DNA of 64,000 nt from NCBI GenBank assembly GCA_947561395.2, contig OX387187.1, positions 40,591,829 through 40,655,828 of the forward strand, written 5' to 3'. Below are positions 23,700 through 35,939 of the stretch, one piece after another. Source of the stretch: Buxus sempervirens (lineage: Eukaryota > Streptophyta > Magnoliopsida > Buxales > Buxaceae). Position numbers and translations under genes: made by a program. The notes below the pieces were generated by a model, which saw only the letters and a program-made list of their open reading frames with translations, was not told where the DNA came from and did no database searches. How positions within the stretch are numbered: position 1 is the first letter of the stretch; every line of letters starts with the position of its first letter.

Positions 23700-24112
23700 G
23701 GATTTTTACCGGTGGTAATCTACCGCCGGTAAAACTCGAATTACCACCGTTAAAGCTTTAACGGTGGTAAAACCTACCGCCGCTTAATACCTAGCCGCTA
23801 AACCAATCAGCGACATTCTCAATGGCGGTACAAAATTTACTGCCGGTAATTCCGAGAAATAGCCACGACCCTTTGGCGGCGGTAATTACCGCTGGAACAA
23901 TTCGTTTTACTAGCACTAATTACTGCCACTTAATAGGAAAATATGAGCTACAGAAATTATTTCCGCCGCTAATACATAGTATCCGCGGCGGTAATTACCA
24001 CCGCTGAAAAACTCACATGATCCCATTTATTTATTAGCGGCGGTAATTACCGCCGCTGAAAACGTTTAGTGTCTTTAGTGGCAGCTTCTACTGCCGCTAA
24101 AGACCTATACCT
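23700..24112. repeat. CACTA left subterminal repeats
   Basis: At least ten copies of TTACCGCCGG/GCGGCGGTAA-type motifs in both orientations. The stretch 24037-24056 (GCGGCGGTAATTACCGCCGC) is a perfect palindrome. In CACTA elements such subterminal motifs are bound by the TNPA-type protein; that is family knowledge, not shown here. Confidence 0.88.
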
Positions 24113-24717
24113 GCATAAATAAAATCTATAATTAGTGCTGTAGAAAATCCTGTAAAATACCTGATTTCGTGGCAAATTTTATAATAAATAAAACAAGAGA
24201 ATTACAAAAACAAATTGAATTAGAAGATATTCCAATACAATTAAAGTACTACAAACATGCATGTCATATAAATAAAAGTAAATTGGTGGTTTCCATTAAC
24301 AAGTGAGATTGTAACTCGTATCAATTTAATAGCCCTGAATGAAAATAGCAATGAATCATGCATCTGTAATATAATAATTTTCAATTCTAAAATTATAAGT
24401 AGACAAATCAATTTAGCCAAGAAAAAATATATATAGGACCGAAGCTATCTTGTGTTACTCACCTCAAATAATAAGAGTGTCTAGCTAAAATCCTGAGGAG
24501 GACTGTCATTTGCAGAAGTTTCGCCAGGAGGCTATACATTGTAACAAAGATCATTAAGTGTAGTATTTAAATATAAAGTTGATATGATCTTGTGCTATAT
24601 GTATTTTTTGAGGCATTTATATAATACCTGTGTTTGAATATTATTCATCATTAGGTTTCTAAATTCTGCAAATTCTCTGGCATTCTATGCAACAATTGCT
24701 TCAATTATTTCTCGTTG
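24113..24717. other. CACTA internal noncoding DNA
   Basis: AT-rich stretch between the left subterminal repeats and the TNP1-type gene. It would hold the 3' UTR of the minus-strand transposase transcripts. No other feature seen. Confidence 0.5.
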
Positions 24718-26411
24718 TCACTTCTCCTCTTCTAGCCACTCTTCCGTACGTTGCAATTGTTCTCGCATCCTATTAAACTCATCAATATCAACATACCGAG
24801 ATGATGTACTCGAGGATGTGCTACCCCACAGCCTAGTGGGAGTGTGGCCTAGCCCACAACACTGCACCCTGCCATGTGTATCATGCCCCATGACTTGAGT
24901 ATATACATCATCTTTGGTAGTCGAATATGGCGTATCTTGTTCCATGATAGTTCGCATTTGATCCTGGAAAAAATATTTATGTAATCATTGAGTTATCAAA
25001 ATAGCTAGATGCTAATAAATTTAATCGTATTGTACCATTACACCTACAATAAGAGGAAATAACTTACTATCTTGTCAGCCACTTCATCATTGATTGGCGT
25101 GCCATCTTTTCGAGTATGCATTTTTATAAAAGTCTCAGCATAGCCCGCTAATCCCTAATGAAAAAAGTATGGTGTTAATTCATTATAAATCATTTAAACA
25201 TCCACAAGTAGATATTAATACAATTGACCTGATTAAAAAAATGAAGTGCAAAGAAAGTGATAAATAAAGAAAAAAATAATACCAATTTCGACAGTATCTC
25301 CCCTAAAAATAGAGCATTGTCCATACCAAATTGGTCTAAAATAAAGCCATTGAAGCTGAAAACAAAAAAAGAGCGCAAACATTGCATTCATACACAATCC
25401 TCATTCACATAAACATTTAATCTTATCATACGTACATATCATTTTAACTGCAGTGCTATTATTTTCCTTGGAATAACTTTTAAGACCAAACATGTACCAA
25501 CTCGTTGTCATTCCCTTTTCATTATTCATGCTACTATGAAACTAATTAACACATTAGTTGATCAATGTTCTAAATGAAACATTACATTTTCAGTGCAAGA
25601 AAATAGAAAAGCTACTATACAACTTAGAAGAGGTAAATCTATTTATAATATTATATCAAGACATTCATAAGTGGCCATTTGTTATACCTGTTCGTTTCTG
25701 ACCCTGGCAAAGCTCTTTGTCCCAACCGTATGATTAAGTGTCTGGTTGGCATGATTAGTTTTATTCCTTGTTGATTCATTATGCAACATATAATCATACA
25801 AAGTCAATAAACAAGGATGCAGTAGCTTTAGAAGACATATTAACTAATTAACAAATTACCTGTGCGCTTTGCAAGTTCCAGTACTCTACTATAATTGCCC
25901 ACTGCTCCTCCACCACATCTGGTGGGCGATGAGTTATACGTTTAGCATTTGTTTCGCATGGATTGTAATGGTTCAGCTTCAAATCGGACTTATAGTCCCT
26001 CCATTTTTTATTAATTGATTGCATGATAACATCCCGTAACATATCTTCAACCTCAAACTTTTCCTACGGTGTATAACAAATTGAATTTTAAAAGTTAACA
26101 CCAATTCACTAAATATGTGAACATTTTGAGCAATGAACTACATTAAAATATAGATTATTTACCTTTATAAGTGACCACACTCGATCCTTCTCCCTATCTG
26201 TAACTTCTCGCTAGCCAAAGCGGTTTAAGGGTATAATACGTCCATCGCATGCCAGTGTCCCACAAAAACTAACCAACTTGGAGGCATTTGGTCTAATTAG
26301 CTGCCCCAATTCATTTACATCAATACTGAACTTTTCTCTAGATTGAAGTTTTAGTAAATCAAGGCATTTAGTAGGGCCTCTACCCCTCCTAGCTGCTCCA
26401 CTCTCTGCCAT
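24718..26411 (-). pseudogene. CACTA second transposase gene (Transposase_24 / TNP1-like)
   Basis: Spliced minus-strand gene. A first exon from 26411 (MAESGAARRGRGPTKCLDLL to WSLIK) contains a TAG at 26211. Then come EKFEVEDMLRDVIMQSINKKW to EEQWAIIVEYWNLQSAQ (about 26066-25862), TLNHTVGTKSFARVRNEQ (about 25744-25688), GLAGYAETFIKMHTRKDGTP (about 25155-25069) and a last exon ending in a coiled-coil tail RMREQLQRTEEWLEEEK (24966-24718). The order matches plant Transposase_24 proteins, the partner of TNP2 thought to bind element ends. One nonsense codon is seen; otherwise exon borders are good. Confidence 0.8.
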
Positions 26412-26670
26412 CTAATAAAATACACTATATGCTGTCGAAAATGAAATCATACAAGTCAATAACAAGCTAAACAGATAGAGGCATTGATTGTTAGTTAGTT
26501 TAATAAGAGAAAACATTGTGTCGTATACTACACAATTCAAGACAAAAAATGAAGTGCAAAGTGAAGCATTTCTGTAAATTTCTCGAATACAATTCAAATA
26601 CATTTCATTCCTGGTCATCATCAGAATCCGATCCCTATTCGTCATGAACAAGATCACTAGAAGATGCGAG

Positions 26671-29600
26671 CTATTCTGTGCTCGTATGAGAATGAGCATC
26701 AACTGTTGTGCCAGGTAAGTCTTCCCTTGCCCAACTCAACCCATCAACCTCTTCTTCATTATTTGTTACAAGTTGGGTAGCAAATGGCTCGCAATCAATG
26801 GGTTGATCATCATTCGTGATCAATTCAAACAAGTCCCTTGGCTTAGTCTTCACAACAACATTCCACTCTTCATCGATTGGATCCACCAAAAAGAAAACTT
26901 GCTCAGCTTGAGATGCGAACACAAACGGATCATCCATGACGTGTTGACCAGTATATAATAACCGTTTGAAGTTCACAAGCGTGAACCCTAATTCATCTGT
27001 CTTAATGCCTCTTCCTTGTGTCATGATATCAACCCAATCACACTTAAACAGCACATGTCTAAGCTGCTCTAAATATGCCAATTCGAGCACGTCAGTCAGA
27101 TGCCTGTAAAAATACATGTAACTTGTTATTGGATTTTTATCTTTCATACTAGCGTAGCTAGTAGTGCTTGCTTTTACCACAACACCGCTATTCTGACTCT
27201 TTGAGAATTTCTCTTTCTCCATCGTGCAAAAACGATATCCATTACTTATATATCCTTTGAATCTTTTTGCTATTGATTGTGGCCCCTGTGACAACAAGAT
27301 AATGTCCTCAGAGACAGTACTATTTGATACATTTAGTGTCTTGACCTATAAATAAGGGGCCAAGTAGGTTAAGAAATGCAATATTAAACAACACATGTGG
27401 AGCTGTAACTCTATAAATGAAATAAGGTTTTCTTACATGTTCTTTAAACCACTGCATGAATTCATTATTATGTTTCTTCTGTATGTCATGTTCCCTTGTC
27501 CTTGGAGTTAACATCTTAAGAAGGCTAAGATGGCGCCTGTAATGTAAAATACAATGATTAATTAATTCAAAGAATATGAAAATATTGTAATATAGAAACC
27601 AATGGATAAGGTAAGCAAGTAACTTCTTACTTTCGAAAACTTTCAACCCTATGGTCATTGAAAAGCACATAACAATGTGCTTGTGCCCACTCAATATTGG
27701 ATAGTTTATATGGTTGGGCACTTCCAATTGCAATTTTATCATAGTTTCTTTGTGGCCGATTAGTTCTTGATTCTACGTTAGATAAGTATCGGGAATAGAA
27801 TATCATACATTATTCCGCAATATGCCCTTCTGCAATTGACCCCTCTGGTTGTGCTCAATTGCGCACATATGACTTTAGGGTGTACAAGTACCTATTATGA
27901 CAAACAAAAAATCTTCCATCAAGATGATTCGACGACGAAATACAAGGAAACACATTTAATAAGGCTGTTGTAATACGTACCTTTCAATTTGATACATCCA
28001 ACGATATTGGATAGGCCCCTCTTCCATAGCTTCTGCAGCTAAGTGAATTGGCAAATACACCATAATATCAAAGAACGAGGGGGGAAAATCCTCTCCATTT
28101 GGCATAATACTTGTGCAATACTATCTTGAAGGCGCTTCAAGTCATCAACTTCAAAAACTTTGGAGCACAATTGATGAAAAACGTTGCTCAACTCTATCAA
28201 TACGGATGCTACATTCTTTGGCAAAACTTTTTGAATAGCAAGAGGCAATAGTTGATGCAGCAACACATGGAAATCATGACTTTTAAGACCAAATGTCTTC
28301 CGTTCTTTACTACTCACCCGTTTAGCAATGTTGGACGAATAACCATCTGGAACCTTTATACTTTTTAGCACTTTTCAAAATATATATTGTTCTTGTTTGT
28401 CTGGTGAGAAGCATGTAGTCGGCAAACATGCTTTCTTTCTACCTGGTAACATCTGTGGATGAAGTGCGTGTCTAATACCCATGTCAACCAAATCCAAGCG
28501 CGCCTTAAAGTTGTCCTTCATTTTTCCATCAATATTTAACAATGTACCAAGTATACTATCACAAACATTCTTCTCAATATGCATCACGTCCAAATTATGT
28601 TTCAACATAATATCCCTCCAATATGGAAATTCAAAAAATATGCTCTTTTTCTTCCAATTAAAGGGCATCGCTCCTTTACCAGTGTTTTTAGAGTACTTCT
28701 TACTGGTATGCTTCCAGAATACATGTAAACTACCTGTTAAGTGATCGAGAATATCCCACCAGATTAATGGTGTTGGAGCTTCCCTTGTGTCTGTGGTACC
28801 ATCGAAGGATTGTTTCTGCTTTCGAAACTTATGATCAAGAGGTAGGAATCGATGATGACCCATATAACAATGCTTTCGGCTATGACGCAAATACTTAGAA
28901 CACATGTCTTTATGACAAGAAGGGCATGCAAGTTTCCCTTTAGTGCTCCAACCCGGAAGCATAGCATACCCAGGGAAATCACTAATCGTCCAAATTAACC
29001 ATGCATGCAGAGTGACGACCTCCTTTCTTGACGCATCATATGTCTCAACCCCAGAAACCCATAGGTCTGTTAACTCTTCTATAAAAGGGCACAAGTACAC
29101 ATCAATATCATTTCCAGGCCCCTTCGGCCTTGGTATGAGTAAAGAAAGGATCATGTTTGGTTGTTTCATGCACAACCACGGTGGCAAGTTATATGGAATC
29201 AAAATAACTAGCTAAGTGCTGTGGGTGATACTCATTGTTCTAAATGGATTGAAGCCATCAGATGCTAAGCCCAGTCTAACATACGAGGATCAGAACTGAA
29301 CTCACTATTCATAACATCAAAATATTTCCAAGTCGTAGAATCTGCAGGATGCCTTAATTTATCATCATCAGTATGACCATCTACATGCCATCTCATATCA
29401 TCGGCAATCTTGAAAGACATATACAATCTTTGAAGACGCGGCTTCAAAGGAAAGTGCCTTAATATCTTTGCTACCTTTTTCTTTCCCTTTTTATTGGAAT
29501 GACTGTCTTCGGATTTCCATCTAGAAGTACCACAAATATCACACTTTTGTTTTTCACTAGTTTCATTCCAATATAGCATACAGTCATTTGGGCACGCATC

Positions 29601-30330
29601 TATTTTGTTATAATTAAGACCCAGATCTGATATCATCGTCTTAACATGTGAACTTGTTTCTGGCAATTTTGACACAGATGGAAATGTCTCTCTCAACAAC
29701 TTAAGCATCAAACTCAATGACTTATTGCTCCATCCACTTAGGCACTTTATATGAAATATTTTAACAATGAACGTCAATTTCGTATGGCTTTTACACCCCG
29801 GGTATAACTCTTCCCCAGCATCATGGAACAGTTTCTCAAACTTAGTATTATCCTCTTTTGGGGTATCATTTGATGGCCTATGTGAAGAATTCGCAGATAC
29901 GTCCATTTCATCCTGCACCCCATAAGCTTCTTTAACCATGAGCCGAACTTCATCACCCATAAATTGTGCATCATCTACTATGGGATTATAATGGGGGGTT
30001 GTGAATCGAGAATATCCTCCCCATGATAGTACCATTTTGTGTAGTTTTGGTCAGATCCATTGCAAATCATGTGTTCGTATGCGACTTCTTGACTCTAGTA
30101 CAACACATTATTACATTTCGGATAAGGACACTTCAACAACCCATTAATAGTTGCCCCGCAAGAACATGCGAATTTGATGAAACCCATGACTCCATCTTGA
30201 TAATCTTGACTAGCCCTATTCCATCCATAGTAAACGTAACCTATTTAGTTAATAAATATAGATACACACCCTTCATCAAAACATTAAGAAATTAACATAA
30301 TAAATACCTAGATCTTCTCATCGACCTTCG
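26671..30330 (-). pseudogene. CACTA main transposase gene (TNP2-like), decayed
   Basis: Domains in order on the minus strand: transposase-associated zinc region (about 30330-30050: FIKFACSCGATINGLLKCPYPKC), then 30035-29265 (CPNDCMLYWNETSEKQKCDICG, PRLQRLYMSFKIADDMRWH), Transposase_21 core (29202-28375: PGYAMLPGWSTKGKLACPSC, DIMLKHNLDVMHIEKNVCDS), DUF4218 (28371-28039) and, after 27742-27320, a DUF4216 part (27297-26671: FKCDWVDIMTQGRGIKTDELG, QVFFLVDPIDEEWNVV). Stops at about 29203-29260 and several frame shifts break the chain. TNP2 normally catalyses excision; this copy very likely does not. Confidence 0.88.
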
Positions 30331-31792
30331 ATCCATCTATTAGTATGTTGTGAAAGCATTTACCCGCCACTTTTGAATAAGATTACTTTCTGCAAAACAT
30401 ACTCTATAAATGAATCTAGCTAATAGCAAACGGTACTTAGGTTAGTTTTAAAATTTATGCTTGGTTTTACCCATTTAGGAATACCAGGTACATTACTTGT
30501 TTGTCATAAGATTCATATATTTCTCCACGAATTTCGGCAGCATTTCTGTGCAGTTCTTCAAATACGTAAAGTTTTCTGACGTAAAGTCAATAAAACTACA
30601 TATTTGAAGAACAAAGAGATGCAACCAAAATTATAATTAGAGATATATATAAATCACATGTCAACAAGTAACATAATTGATATCCCCAAACTGTCAATCT
30701 GACAATCCAAGATATTACATGTGCAAATCTATGCCTTCATATTTAAATACTAGGAGTTATTGCAAACTTACTGCAAAGATGCAATATCTTCGAAGTACAA
30801 AAAATAGGATGGGCATAGTTACACATGTAACCTCTCAGACGGGTATTTGAATTGTTCCCACTTTTTTTATGAGATAAATAAATATATAAACAATAACCAG
30901 GTTAACCCAAAAATAGAATAAAGAACTGCTAATCATAATATCAATGCTATTAAAGAGCATTAGAACAGAAATATAAAAACAAGGAACTTAATGAGATAAA
31001 TAAGGAAAAAAAATACAAATTTCGGCAGCATCTCCCCTAAAAATAGAGCATTGTCCAGGCCAAATTGGTCTAAAATAATAATGGTTTAACCTGGAAACAA
31101 AAGAAGAGTCAAAATATTGCATTCATATACAATCCAAAAATAGCATCCACATCCATATCCACCACGATATTCATCATAACAAAATAATCTAATAATTTGG
31201 GAAATCAAATACATATTCATCACAAGCGCATTGTAAGTGGACACAAGCGTGACGCAAGCACATTGTACGTGAACACAAGCGCAACATTAAAATGACACAA
31301 GCATGTTAAATTAAGCACACAAAGAAATAATCTAAGCAGATATAAAATTAGCAAATTGAATATTGAAACTATAAACTAAAACACAGACAAATTAATCATC
31401 TAATCAGATCAAATAGATCAATAAATGAGATCAACTGAAGGGACTTTCCAAATACCAGTTAGTTCCCCTAGGTTGCTTTCAATTGCAGTCGGATGATAAT
31501 CCGAAAGCTATTCCTCGGCAGAGCCCGGTAGGCAGTACTTGTTGAACATAGGTACAGATCTCAAGCCAGGGGGCGTCTGTTGATCTATCTCAGTACTTCT
31601 AGAGTCCCTAAAAGGCGGCAAAGCCAACCATGACGTGATCTTGAGAAATTGAACTTATCGATCTAATCTTTTGATTTTTGAAAGAAATTGAAGACAGCAA
31701 AACGAATACCAAAAATCACAATGCATATCATATGCCATGGCCTAAATACTTACAGCATGGCATATTATAGATACTAGAGAATAAATACTTAC
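30331..31792. other. CACTA upstream region, no gene recognised
   Basis: AT-rich DNA 5' of the TNP2-like gene. It contains one copy (about 31015-31095) of an 80-base module also found at 25275 and 32105, and short 'cacaagcg' repeats at 31225-31310 that recur at 32295-32350. Confidence 0.5.
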
Positions 31793-31918
31793 CCGTTCTA
31801 GAGGCAAAAAAAAGGTAGAAGCACTTGATGATTTGCTCCCAGCTTTCAGAGCCACAGCCCTTCCTTGCCAATCAATGACTGGGGAACCACTTGACCCTCC
31901 TTTACTTCCTGATGCAGC
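31793..31918 (-). pseudogene. DEG7: Captured exon of DEG7-like serine protease
   Basis: A 126-base exon with its own splice signals (acceptor 'tttttacag', donor CGG-GTAAGT) reads [20 protein letters not shown], then [14 protein letters not shown] and FFLPLER. This closely resembles the trypsin-type active-site exon of plant protease Do-like 7; the GGSSGSP segment holds the catalytic serine. No other protease exon is nearby. It is a single exon captured by the CACTA element and reads in the same direction as the transposase genes, so it could be spliced into element transcripts. Confidence 0.85.
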
Positions 31919-32099
31919 CTGTAAAAACAAAAAAGAAAAATGTTGAAACAAAAAAGAAAACCCAGATAACAACCAAGACTTTACGAAAATGCAACTAGTA
32001 CATGAAGGATAAGAAATTCACGTTTTTATCATGAAGAAGGAATTCTAGATTCCTAGATTAATAAAGAAATGCAGGGAAGCCATTTAAGTTACAAATAAA

Positions 32100-33459
32100 A
32101 GAAAAAATACAAATTTCGGCAGCATCTCCCCTAAAAATAGAGTATTGTCCAGACCAAATTGGTCTAAAATAATAATGGTTTAACCTGGAAGCAAAAAAAG
32201 AGTTGAAACCAAAAATAGCATCCACATCCATATCCACCACAATATTCATCATAAGAAAAGATTATAATAATTTGGGAAATCAAATACATATTCATCACAA
32301 GTGCATTGTAAGTGGACACAAGCGTGACAAGCACATTGTACGTGGACTTCATCGCAAATAAAACTACACACAATAATTAATATATTACTTATAAAACATA
32401 TATTATTATATGAACATATCTATAACTAATAATATATAAATTAAATCAAAACATATAGATTGGAGTCAAGTTCAATTCAAGAAATTAAGGTAGAATTTGA
32501 CAAACTTGAACCCATCTTTATGAGAGTCGAAGACTCTACTAATCTTAAACCAGCTCTAGGCCCTATCAATTCGGTTCAAGGTAATTAAGCTAGACCGATC
32601 CAATTGTATTATACATTGTTGATTAAAATATATAAGGTATTATATAGTAATATGTGGATTAAGGGAACATAGAAAGATTCCTTTCCGTTCAATCTTACGC
32701 TCCTTCCGAGTCTCTGCAATTTCGTGTCTCAAACATTTTCAAGCTTTGTGGTTGTCTTCTTCATTTTGTGGCTTCTCTGAATTTGGATAAAGCTTAAGAA
32801 AACGTAAAAGACAAAAATAACCGAATTTCTTTTTCCTGCCTGCCTTTCTTGTTTCTTCATCATCAAGACAAGGCATCATCGAACCTTGTTCACCGGTTTC
32901 AACTGCTTTTTGGATTCGATTCATTTCGATTATGTAATCATTTTATTCCTTTTAATTGAAAAGGAGAAGGAACGATCTCTCGGGATTTCAAGTTCCGCCA
33001 AGTTGTGGATGGTCTCTTCGAAATTAGGTTTTGGAAGTTTTATGGGGAGTTCTATCCTTTTTGAGATATATATATCTAAATAGACGAGAAAAACAATGTG
33101 AAATACAGGAAGTAGCAGTGGAGGTGGTCGGCGGAGGCACGAAACTCGTCACAGCCATCCTCCTCCACCACCGTCACAACCTATACGACCTGAATTTACG
33201 GGGAACCAGTATGTGTTTGCTGCCACAGCCCCTCATACAGTCATAACTCGCAATGCATAAGCAATATATAAGAAACACTGCAAACAGCGAGGACATACTT
33301 GCGAACGGCGACGGAGAAGACGGATGGCGATGGCAGCTTGGCGACGAAGAACGGCTACGGCGACGAGCAAACGGCGGCAGCAAGCAAACCTCCGCAAGAA
33401 CAGAAGAAAATTTCACGCAGAGAAGAAAACCCCAGTTCGCGCGAATTGGGGATTTATAC
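32100..33459. other. CACTA right internal region
   Basis: Starts with a repeat of the 31015-31330 sequence (32105-32355), so the captured exon is flanked by direct copies. The rest is AT-rich with no recognised gene. 32640-33250 may carry the element promoter and leader for the minus-strand genes, but no motif decides this. Confidence 0.5.
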
Positions 33460-33900
33460 CCTTTTAGTGGTGGTAATAAGTTACCACTGCTAAAACCCCA
33501 GTTCACGCGAAATCGCAAATGGATTCTAACCTTTTAGCAGCGGTAATAAGTTACTGCCGCTAAAACCCCAGTTCACGCAAATGGATTCTAACCTTTTTAG
33601 CGGCGGTAATAAGTTACCACCGCTAAAACCCCAGTTCGCGTATTGGGGATTATAACCTTTTTGCGGCAATAACTTATATTATTTTACCCAGCGGTGGTTT
33701 GCATTATTACCGACAGCGCTATCGCCGGTAAAAAGACGCGCCAAACTTCAAGTTCGCGCCATTCTTTTTAGTGGCGGTAGAAATTTACAGCCGCTAAAGA
33801 CTTGTTTCAATGGCGACACGCGGTCTCCCACTGCTTAAATTTATTTAAGGGCTTTTAGCGGCGATATTTGGCTACCGCCGCTAAAACCCTGCTTTTTTGT
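33460..33900. repeat. CACTA right subterminal repeats
   Basis: Tandem units of about 75 bases ('tttagcggcggtaataagttaccaccgctaaaaccccagttcgcg') occur four times, followed by further GCGGC/GCCGC motifs up to the terminal repeat. Confidence 0.88.
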
Positions 33901-33907
33901 AGTGATT

Positions 33908-34014
33908 AAAGAAAGATATGATTTTTTATAGAGCGGGATGGAGAGACAAAATTTGTGTTGTTTAGCCCACTATGGTGGGGACTGGCTAATGATGATGATG
34001 ATGATGATGATGAT
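33908..34014 (+). mobile_element. LINE 3' fragment, right part with (GAT)n tail
   Basis: Continues the LINE from 23683: 'agagcgggatggagagacaaaatttgtg', 'tagcccactatggtggggactggctaat', and eight GAT repeats (33991-34014). This is the usual tail of this plant LINE group. The target-site duplication follows directly at 34015. Confidence 0.9.
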
Positions 34015-34029
34015 ACTTTGGATTGTTAA

Positions 34030-34949
34030 CACTTGGCTCAATTCAGAAAGTATAATTAGTTAAGTGTATTAGTTCCAAATCTACAAAAGTGAAATGTATA
34101 TAAGTTTAATGAAAATAAGAATTAAAATTTTCAAACCAAAGTATTAGACTTAGTAACATTATTTTATTTTTACAAGTATACAAAATTTATAACTATATTA
34201 TAACCACTCAAACTTGGCTGACTCCTTAACCATATGAGCCTTTTTTTAAAAGTTCAGGGTTGGCTCATGAAGCCAATTATTAAGCTCGATCAAGATCATC
34301 TCATATGAGCGAGTACTAATTAGATTAGCTGATCTAGCTCAGCTTCTTGTTGAGTTGATGGGATTTGAAATCACAAGTGCATCAGAGAGGGAGCAATGAC
34401 TCTTAGATCTCTAGTCATCCTTTTGTATCAGTTTCAAAATTGAATCGAAGACTGATGTACATACCTACCCTATTGAATTGGTAAGCTTTCCCCTAAATTT
34501 AAAATTCCCTTAGCTATTCATGACTATATGTATCCGTCTCATTAGAGATTGATGCAAGGGGACGACTAAAGATCTGAAAAGAATTGCTCTCATTAAAAAC
34601 GTGATTCACTACCCTCCGGTGACCACTGCCCAGCGTTCGACAGAATGGTGACTGGAGACATAGGTCTCCACTCACATTCTCTTAGGTTATTACCATGCAA
34701 TTGTAGAGGATGTGAACCCTATTTAATGATTTAGCTAGATGACTATCATGAATCTAAATCGTACATTATCAGTGTTATTATTGGTTAGCCAAGTAAGAAC
34801 CTCAAGAAATTCGTCTTTACAGTAATCTCTCTCATGAGATTTCTTAGCTTTTTAAAGTATCTGTACCAATCGTGCCTGTCATGCATAAATTTGAGTGCTT
34901 AAACATTAAATTGAAAAGGATAAAAAAAAGAAGAATAAGCATTTACGCG
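34030..34949. other. Ankyrin-gene intron DNA
   Basis: AT-rich DNA between the inserted LINE and the 5' ankyrin exons. With 23149-23249 it would be the original intron of the split ankyrin gene. No other feature seen. Confidence 0.5.
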
Positions 34950-34959
34950 TGTAAAAAAG

Positions 34960-35497
34960 AAGGCTAGTGTTCAGGGTTGTGACCTGGAGTTGTTTCTTGG
35001 AGACAGCCAAATGCACCGTAGTGTTTCCTTCATTGTCTCCTAGATTGAGCAGTTCGGTTTGATCGACTCGTCTCAGCTCTTCCACAGCAGCTTTAACCGT
35101 ATGATGACAGTTACTCTCTACTGCAAGGTGCAGGAACGTCTGCACCTTGTCTGTTAAAGCTCTAGCAGATTCTAGACATGCTCATATAAGCATACCCAGA
35201 ACACCCACGTTGCCTTTGGCAACAGCAACTTGAAGGGGAATTCTAGACTCCTCGTCCTTTGCAAGGCAATATTCACCATGATTTTCCATAGACAAAAGCA
35301 CTTTCATAATTTGGCTGTGGTTTACTGCAGCAGCCAAGTGATAGGGAGCATAACCATGTATGTCTGGCTGTCCAGCAAGCTCAGGCAGACCTTGATGAAT
35401 GCCAGATTCTATCGCTTAACTGCAATTGAAACTGGGTTTTCCCAATTTGTTAGTGCAACATCATGCAAAATCTCTAGATTTGATGCTGGGTTGGCCA
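34960..35497 (-). pseudogene. Ankyrin gene 5' exons, broken
   Basis: Minus strand: a plausible start at 35497 (MANPASNLEILHDVALTNWE), then AVKR and a stop with frame change, then ankyrin units (HGYAPYHLAAAVNHSQIMKVLL, RIPLQVAVAKGNVGVLGML), a TGA, and FLHLAVESNCHHTVKAAV, NTTVHLAVSKKQLQ ending at a GT donor near 34980. It pairs with the PGG exon at 22459-23148 as the same gene. At least one frame break and two stops show it is a pseudogene, whatever the order of the insertions. Confidence 0.8.
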
Positions 35498-35939
35498 TTT
35501 TGATATGAGAAATTGTTTCTTGTAGAAAGTAACAGATCGCTAGCTGGAGAGGAGAGCCAACAATCTTCTAAGATCGTTACTCCTAAATAAGATATATGGG
35601 ACAGTATTGAGAAAGATCGGATTAATTATTTTGTCAGTTTTTTTTTCATTTGGATTTGTATTTAAGAAACAAAGACCAGAGTTAAATTTACAAAATATGG
35701 CATTGATATTTAGAGGAAGGTGTCAAGAAAGACCAGATTATTATTATTATTATTTTCTGTTGGTTAAGACTTAAGAGACATGCAGCGACAACCTTCTTCA
35801 TTTGTACTAAATTAAGCAATAAGCCTGGTTTCTCTCGTTTTCACACTTTTGACTTAGTTCGTGGAAGTTGTACCCTAAATACCTACTTTCAAATTGGTGC
35901 ATTCAACTTAAAAAAAATGCACCGATCATAGTATAATTT

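Larger units (their letters stand above)
23687..33904 (-). mobile_element. CACTA (En/Spm) transposon, 10.2 kb
   Basis: Ends are CACTACAAAAATGGG on the left and TTTTTTGTAGTG on the right, flanked by the 3-base duplication ATT (23684-23686, 33905-33907). Both subterminal regions are packed with GCGGTAATTACCGC-type motifs. Inside, on the minus strand, lie TNP2-type and TNP1-type transposase genes and a captured protease exon. It is inserted in the LINE fragment, itself inside the ankyrin gene. Transposase genes show stops and frame breaks, so mobility would need help in trans. Confidence 0.95.
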
